Assembly: GCA_947446155.1 (NCBI GenBank)
Contig: CANFFZ010000015.1
Coordinates: 1 to 25,170 of the forward strand
Origin: Chloroflexota bacterium
Lineage (GTDB): Bacteria; Chloroflexota; Dehalococcoidia; UBA2979
Length of the DNA stretch: 25,170 bases
Direction of reading: 5' to 3'
Shown here one piece after another: positions 22,603 through 25,170 of the stretch. Numbering within the stretch: the stretch's first letter is position 1; each line of letters begins with the position of its first letter. A program made the position numbers and the translations under genes. The notes beneath the pieces were generated by a model. It had not been told where the DNA came from and did no database searches. It saw only the letters and a program-made list of their open reading frames with translations.

Positions 22603-23796
22603 CTACCGGTTAATGCGGAGGCCGGCCTCGGTGTCGGGGTCGACGACGACGGCGGTTTCGCCGGCGAGCCAGTCGAGGACGTCCTGGCCGGCGAGGTCGC
22701 GGCGCCAGCCGGCGAAGAGGGGCAGCGGGGGCTCCTGGGTGCGGTCGCCGACGAGCCACCAGGCGATGACGTCGTCGATGTCGCGGCGGGTGGCGACGAA
22801 GCGGGCGGCGATGTCGGACTCGCGGCAGCGGGCCTGCACGATGCCGGAGAGGACGGCGGGCCAGGCCTGACCGAGGTTCGGGAGGTGGGGCGGGTTCTCG
22901 TCCATCTCGGGCGGGTCTTCGACGCCTCGGGCGACGGCTTCGAGGATGGCGCGGCCGTAGCGCTGCGCGGTGCCTTCGCCGAGGCCGCGGATGGCGGCGA
23001 ACTCGTCGGCGAAGAGCGGGGGACGGCGGCAGAGTTCGAGGAGCGTGCGGTCGTTCATGAGCCACGAGGGCGGGCGGTTGGCACGACGGCACTCGATCTC
23101 GCGCCACGCCGAGACGGCGCGCAGGGCGCCGAGCGAGCGGCGCTTGAGGCCGTTCCAGCCACGCACGCGGCGGTACATCTCCTCGGGTGGGGTGCGCTCG
23201 GCCCACTGCTCGGCGAGGGCGTCGCACTCTTCCTCGACCCACGGCAGGCGGCCCCGGGCCTCGAGGTCGGCGCGCAGCGTGCGCCACGCGAACGGGAGGT
23301 ACCGGACGTCGTCGAGGGCGTAGCGGATCTGCTCCTCGGAGAGCGGACGGCGCGACCACTCGGTGAACTGCGCGCCCTTGTCGAGGTGGACGCCACACAG
23401 GCGCTCGACGAGCGCGCCGTAGCCGATCTGTTCGCCCCAACCGAGGAAGGCGCCGGCGATCTGAGTGTCGAAGACGCGCGTGCCCCGGACGGCGAACTGG
23501 CCACCGATGAGGGCCAGATCGGCCTGCGCGGAATGGATGACGACCTCGACGGCCGGGTCACCCACGAGGTCAACGATGGGCTGCACGTCCACCTTCAGCG
23601 GGTCAACGGCGGCGACGCGCGGGACCTCGATGTCGCCCCAGCCCACCTGCACGAGGCTGAGCTCGGGGATGTAGCGACCTTCGGTCATGAACTCGAGGTC
23701 GAGGGCCACCCAACCGGCGGCGCGGATCTCAGCGGCGATCGCGGCGACCTCAGTGGGGTCAGTGACGAGCGCTGGCTGCGGCTGGATGAGTGTCAC
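22603..23796 (-). CDS. rnd: Ribonuclease D (DEDDy 3'-5' exoribonuclease with HRDC domain), 397 aa
   Basis: Exonuclease that trims the 3' ends of tRNA precursors and other small RNAs. The DEDDy catalytic set is visible: ALDLEF (Asp33, Glu35), HSAQADLALI (Asp93), and YALDD (Tyr159, Asp163). An HRDC-type helical domain follows around PPSWLMNDRTLLELCRRPP and FAAIRGLGEGTAQRYGRAI. Length is normal. The start GTG 23796 (VTLIQPQP) is inferred from where family similarity begins; the frame stays open to 24084. There is no SD, but TATCGT lies exactly 6 nt before the GTG. An inverted repeat overlaps that box. Confidence 0.93.
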   Translation of the reverse strand: MTLIQPQPALVTDPTEVAAIAAEIRAAGWVALDLEFMTEGRYIPELSLVQVGWGDIEVPRVAAVDPLKVDVQPIVDLVGDPAVEVVIHSAQADLALIGGQFAVRGTRVFDTQIAGAFLGWGEQIGYGALVERLCGVHLDKGAQFTEWSRRPLSEEQIRYALDDVRYLPFAWRTLRADLEARGRLPWVEEECDALAEQWAERTPPEEMYRRVRGWNGLKRRSLGALRAVSAWREIECRRANRPPSWLMNDRTLLELCRRPPLFADEFAAIRGLGEGTAQRYGRAILEAVARGVEDPPEMDENPPHLPNLGQAWPAVLSGIVQARCRESDIAARFVATRRDIDDVIAWWLVGDRTQEPPLPLFAGWRRDLAGQDVLDWLAGETAVVVDPDTEAGLRINR

Positions 23797-23802
23797 TACG
23801 TG

Positions 23803-23825
23803 ACGATAACACCGTGGGTTGTTAT
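23803..23825 (-). promoter_or_regulatory. RNase D promoter: leaderless -10 box overlapped by an inverted repeat
   Basis: TATCGT (23803-23808, minus strand) then CACGTA and GTG 23796. ATAACA (23806-23811) and TGTTAT (23820-23825) are perfect arms around 8 nt and overlap the -10, as an operator would. A second small inverted repeat, GTCAC-TAC-GTGAC (23792-23804), spans the start codon. The hairpin could instead be a weak terminator for the RodZ-like gene 45 nt upstream. Confidence 0.4.
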
Positions 23826-23869
23826 GACCTCGCCCGGAGGGGGCCCGAATTCCAGTCTGTGAGCCTTGA

Positions 23870-24628
23870 TCAGCGGTCGGAGCGGACCCAGCCGGGACCA
23901 AAGCCGAAGTCGATCCGGTTCCAATCGGGCCGGCCCATGGAGGGGGAATAGGGGCCGAGGTTGTCGCCGTTGATGGCGATGAGCACGGTCTTGCCCTTGT
24001 CCGTCCACACCTGGATGCGCTGGCCGCCCTCCCAGGCCTGGCGCTGGCGGGCCTTGAGGGAGCCATCGAACTGGACGACGCCATCGACGGTGACCCGCAC
24101 GAGGGAGTCCTCCTGTGCGGCGAGGCCGACGGTAACCCGGCCCGCCGCGGGCTTCACGACGGGCGGGCCGAAGGCCTCGGTGGCTGGCGCGGTGGCGACC
24201 CCACCTGGCGTCCGTGCATCGGGCGAGCGGGTGACGAAGGCAGCCGCGCCGCCCAGCACGAGGACGAGCGCGGCGGCCGCGGCCGGGAGCGCAAGGGCGA
24301 GGGGGACACGGCGGCGGGCCGGAGCGGGCCGCTCGATCGGTCCGTCCGGCTCGAACGGGAAGGGTAGGGGCAGCGGTTCGTCGTACTCGTCGTCAACGGG
24401 GACGGTGGGAGCGACGCGGGCGGGGGCTGGCGCGCGCCGGCGTGCGGGTGCGGGTGCGGGTGCGGGTGCGGGTGCGGGTGCGGGTGCGGGTGCGGGTGAG
24501 AGTTCGAAGGTGGGGGCGCGGAGTTCGGAGCGGAGCGCGCGGAAGCCGGATAGCAGGAAGAGGTACAGCACCAGCACGACGCTGATGCGCAGCCCCAGCA
24601 ACACGATTGGCCAGGCTTCGTCCGCCAT
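23870..24628 (-). CDS. RodZ-like protein: two membrane segments, Pro-Ala linker, C-terminal DUF4115-type domain, 252 aa
   Basis: Membrane segment 1 (IVLLGLRISVVLVLYLFLLS, about 8-27) resembles the anchor of chloroflexal FHA-type division proteins, but no FHA follows. Next come a Pro-Ala repeat (about 45-62) and an acidic Pro-rich linker, then membrane segment 2 (LALALPAAAAALVLVLGG, about 109-127). The C-terminal domain reads VTVGLAAQEDSLVRVTVDG, QFDGSLKARQRQAW, TVLIAINGDNLGP, the pattern of the RodZ C-terminal beta-sandwich. There is no N-terminal HTH as in classical RodZ. A role in cell shape or wall synthesis is inferred, supported by the divergent FtsW/RodA-type gene. ATG 24628 has GAGAGG upstream; the frame is open to 24736. 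Confidence 0.7.
   Translation of the reverse strand: MADEAWPIVLLGLRISVVLVLYLFLLSGFRALRSELRAPTFELSPAPAPAPAPAPAPAPAPARRRAPAPARVAPTVPVDDEYDEPLPLPFPFEPDGPIERPAPARRRVPLALALPAAAAALVLVLGGAAAFVTRSPDARTPGGVATAPATEAFGPPVVKPAAGRVTVGLAAQEDSLVRVTVDGVVQFDGSLKARQRQAWEGGQRIQVWTDKGKTVLIAINGDNLGPYSPSMGRPDWNRIDFGFGPGWVRSDR
24444..24497 (+). repeat. Hexanucleotide tandem repeat GCGGGT, nine perfect copies
   Basis: Nine uninterrupted GCGGGT units (54 bp), lying inside the RodZ-like gene, where the minus strand reads alternating Pro-Ala codons. Copy changes would add or remove Pro-Ala pairs without shifting the frame, so the periplasmic or cytoplasmic linker length may vary between strains. Confidence 0.95.
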
Positions 24629-24715
24629 GCCTTCGATCCTCTCGCGCGCCGTCCCGGACTCGTCCGGTAGGCTGAGATCGAGGATACCGATCGCGAGGCG
24701 AGTAAGGAGCAAGAC
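24629..24715. promoter_or_regulatory. Divergent promoter region between the RodZ-like and FtsW/RodA-like genes
   Basis: This 87-bp spacer holds both promoters. AAGGAG at 24704-24709 is the ribosome-binding site of the plus-strand gene. No obvious -10/-35 pair or palindrome is seen. Confidence 0.4.
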
Positions 24716-25170
24716 CTGGTCAGCACGTCGATCCACCCGGGACGCCGATCACGCGGCCAGACGTTGCTGTTGCTGATCGCCCCAGCAGTGCTGTTGGCAG
24801 CAGCACCGTCGATCGTGCTGGCTTCGACCGAGGTGCGGCCCGAGCCTGCGCTCCCCGTGCTGCTGGCGATCGTCGCCGCGCTGCCGCTGGTGACAGCGTT
24901 TGCACTCCGCGCGCTCGGGCGGGTGTGGGATCCGTTGCTGTTGTCGCCGGCCTGGGTGTTATGCGCGCTGGGACTGGCCGTGATCGCGCGTGTGCAGCCC
25001 ACGATCTTGCCGACGCAGGTGCTGTGGATCACCATCGGCTGGTCCGCGTTCATCGCGCTGGTGGGATTCCCTCCGCTCCTCGAGTGGTTGCGGCGGTTCA
25101 GGTATCTGCTGATGGCAGCCGGCATGCTGCTCGCGGGGATCACGCTGCTGTTCGGCGCGGACGTGACGGG
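24716..25170 (+). CDS. FtsW/RodA/SpoVE-family (SEDS) membrane protein, N-terminal part (runs off the window)
   Basis: SEDS peptidoglycan glycosyltransferase, N-terminal helices only. Visible: LLLLIAPAVLLAAAPSIVLA, LLAIVAALPLVTAFALRALG, WDPLLLSPAWVLCALGLAVIARVQP, the LWITIGWSAFIALVG helix, and YLLMAAGMLLAGITLLFGADVTG, which is the family lead-in to the conserved ING/VTG-containing extracellular loop. The frame is open from 24671 with no ATG, GTG or TTG before the first helix; CTG 24716 lies 6 nt after AAGGAG, so a CTG start is proposed. It would work with class B penicillin-binding proteins, perhaps with the divergent RodZ-like protein. Confidence 0.8.
   Translation, partial: MVSTSIHPGRRSRGQTLLLLIAPAVLLAAAPSIVLASTEVRPEPALPVLLAIVAALPLVTAFALRALGRVWDPLLLSPAWVLCALGLAVIARVQPTILPTQVLWITIGWSAFIALVGFPPLLEWLRRFRYLLMAAGMLLAGITLLFGADVT

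Noticed and set aside
22534..23862. Long plus-strand open frame of 442 codons opposite RNase D
   Set aside because: It lies entirely antisense to a well-supported DEDDy exonuclease, has low-complexity Val/Gly/Asp/Glu-rich composition and no family motif; it is an effect of high GC.
24444..24497. CRISPR-like or regulatory repeat array
   Set aside because: The units are only 6 bp, contiguous, without spacers, and encode a Pro-Ala linker.

Overview
The window looks like a GC-rich chromosomal stretch from a bacterium, most likely a member of the Chloroflexota. That placement is inference. It rests on two F420-type luciferase-like oxidoreductases, a P450, a DUF11/Ig-like secreted protein, and a RodZ-like protein divergent from an FtsW/RodA-type gene. 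No rRNA, tRNA, CRISPR array, prophage or recognisable defence system was found. Most genes look like accessory catabolism, detoxification and transport.

Left part (1-4070): the cut end of an IS3-family element; a class I-like cytochrome P450 (-); a divergent Tat/lipoprotein D,D-carboxypeptidase followed by a luciferase-like monooxygenase; and a TetR regulator with a strong palindromic operator in front of it. A related palindrome lies in the P450/carboxypeptidase divergent promoter. Middle-left (4150-7023): a large secreted protein whose conserved C-terminal domain is cut off by a one-base frameshift in a G/C run. From 7183 to 11038, mostly head to tail on the minus strand: a 51-codon ORF, a quinone-oxidoreductase-like MDR enzyme, a small acidic membrane protein (frameshifted), an HxlR regulator, a SnoaL-like protein and an MFS exporter. 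Across a perfect 14-bp palindrome lies a divergent second MDR quinone oxidoreductase, which overlaps a ketopantoate-reductase-like gene. I read this block as a quinone/electrophile stress module.

Right part: a foreign-looking HNLRxALD-family protein of unknown function; an M20 deacylase/peptidase; an MFS gene interrupted by two in-frame amber codons; a VOC protein; an intact MFS; a membrane sensor with a frameshifted GAF-like tail; a second luciferase-like oxidoreductase with a two-domain GNAT; a YkvA/DUF1232 protein; RNase D; and the divergent RodZ-like and FtsW/RodA-like pair at the right edge.

Recurring themes: (1) three single-base frameshifts and one doubly amber-interrupted gene in 25 kb, which is either gene decay or assembly error and must be settled from reads; (2) three genes with no Shine-Dalgarno whose start codon lies exactly 6 nt after a TANNNT box, suggesting leaderless transcription; (3) an apparent CTG start for the FtsW/RodA-type gene.
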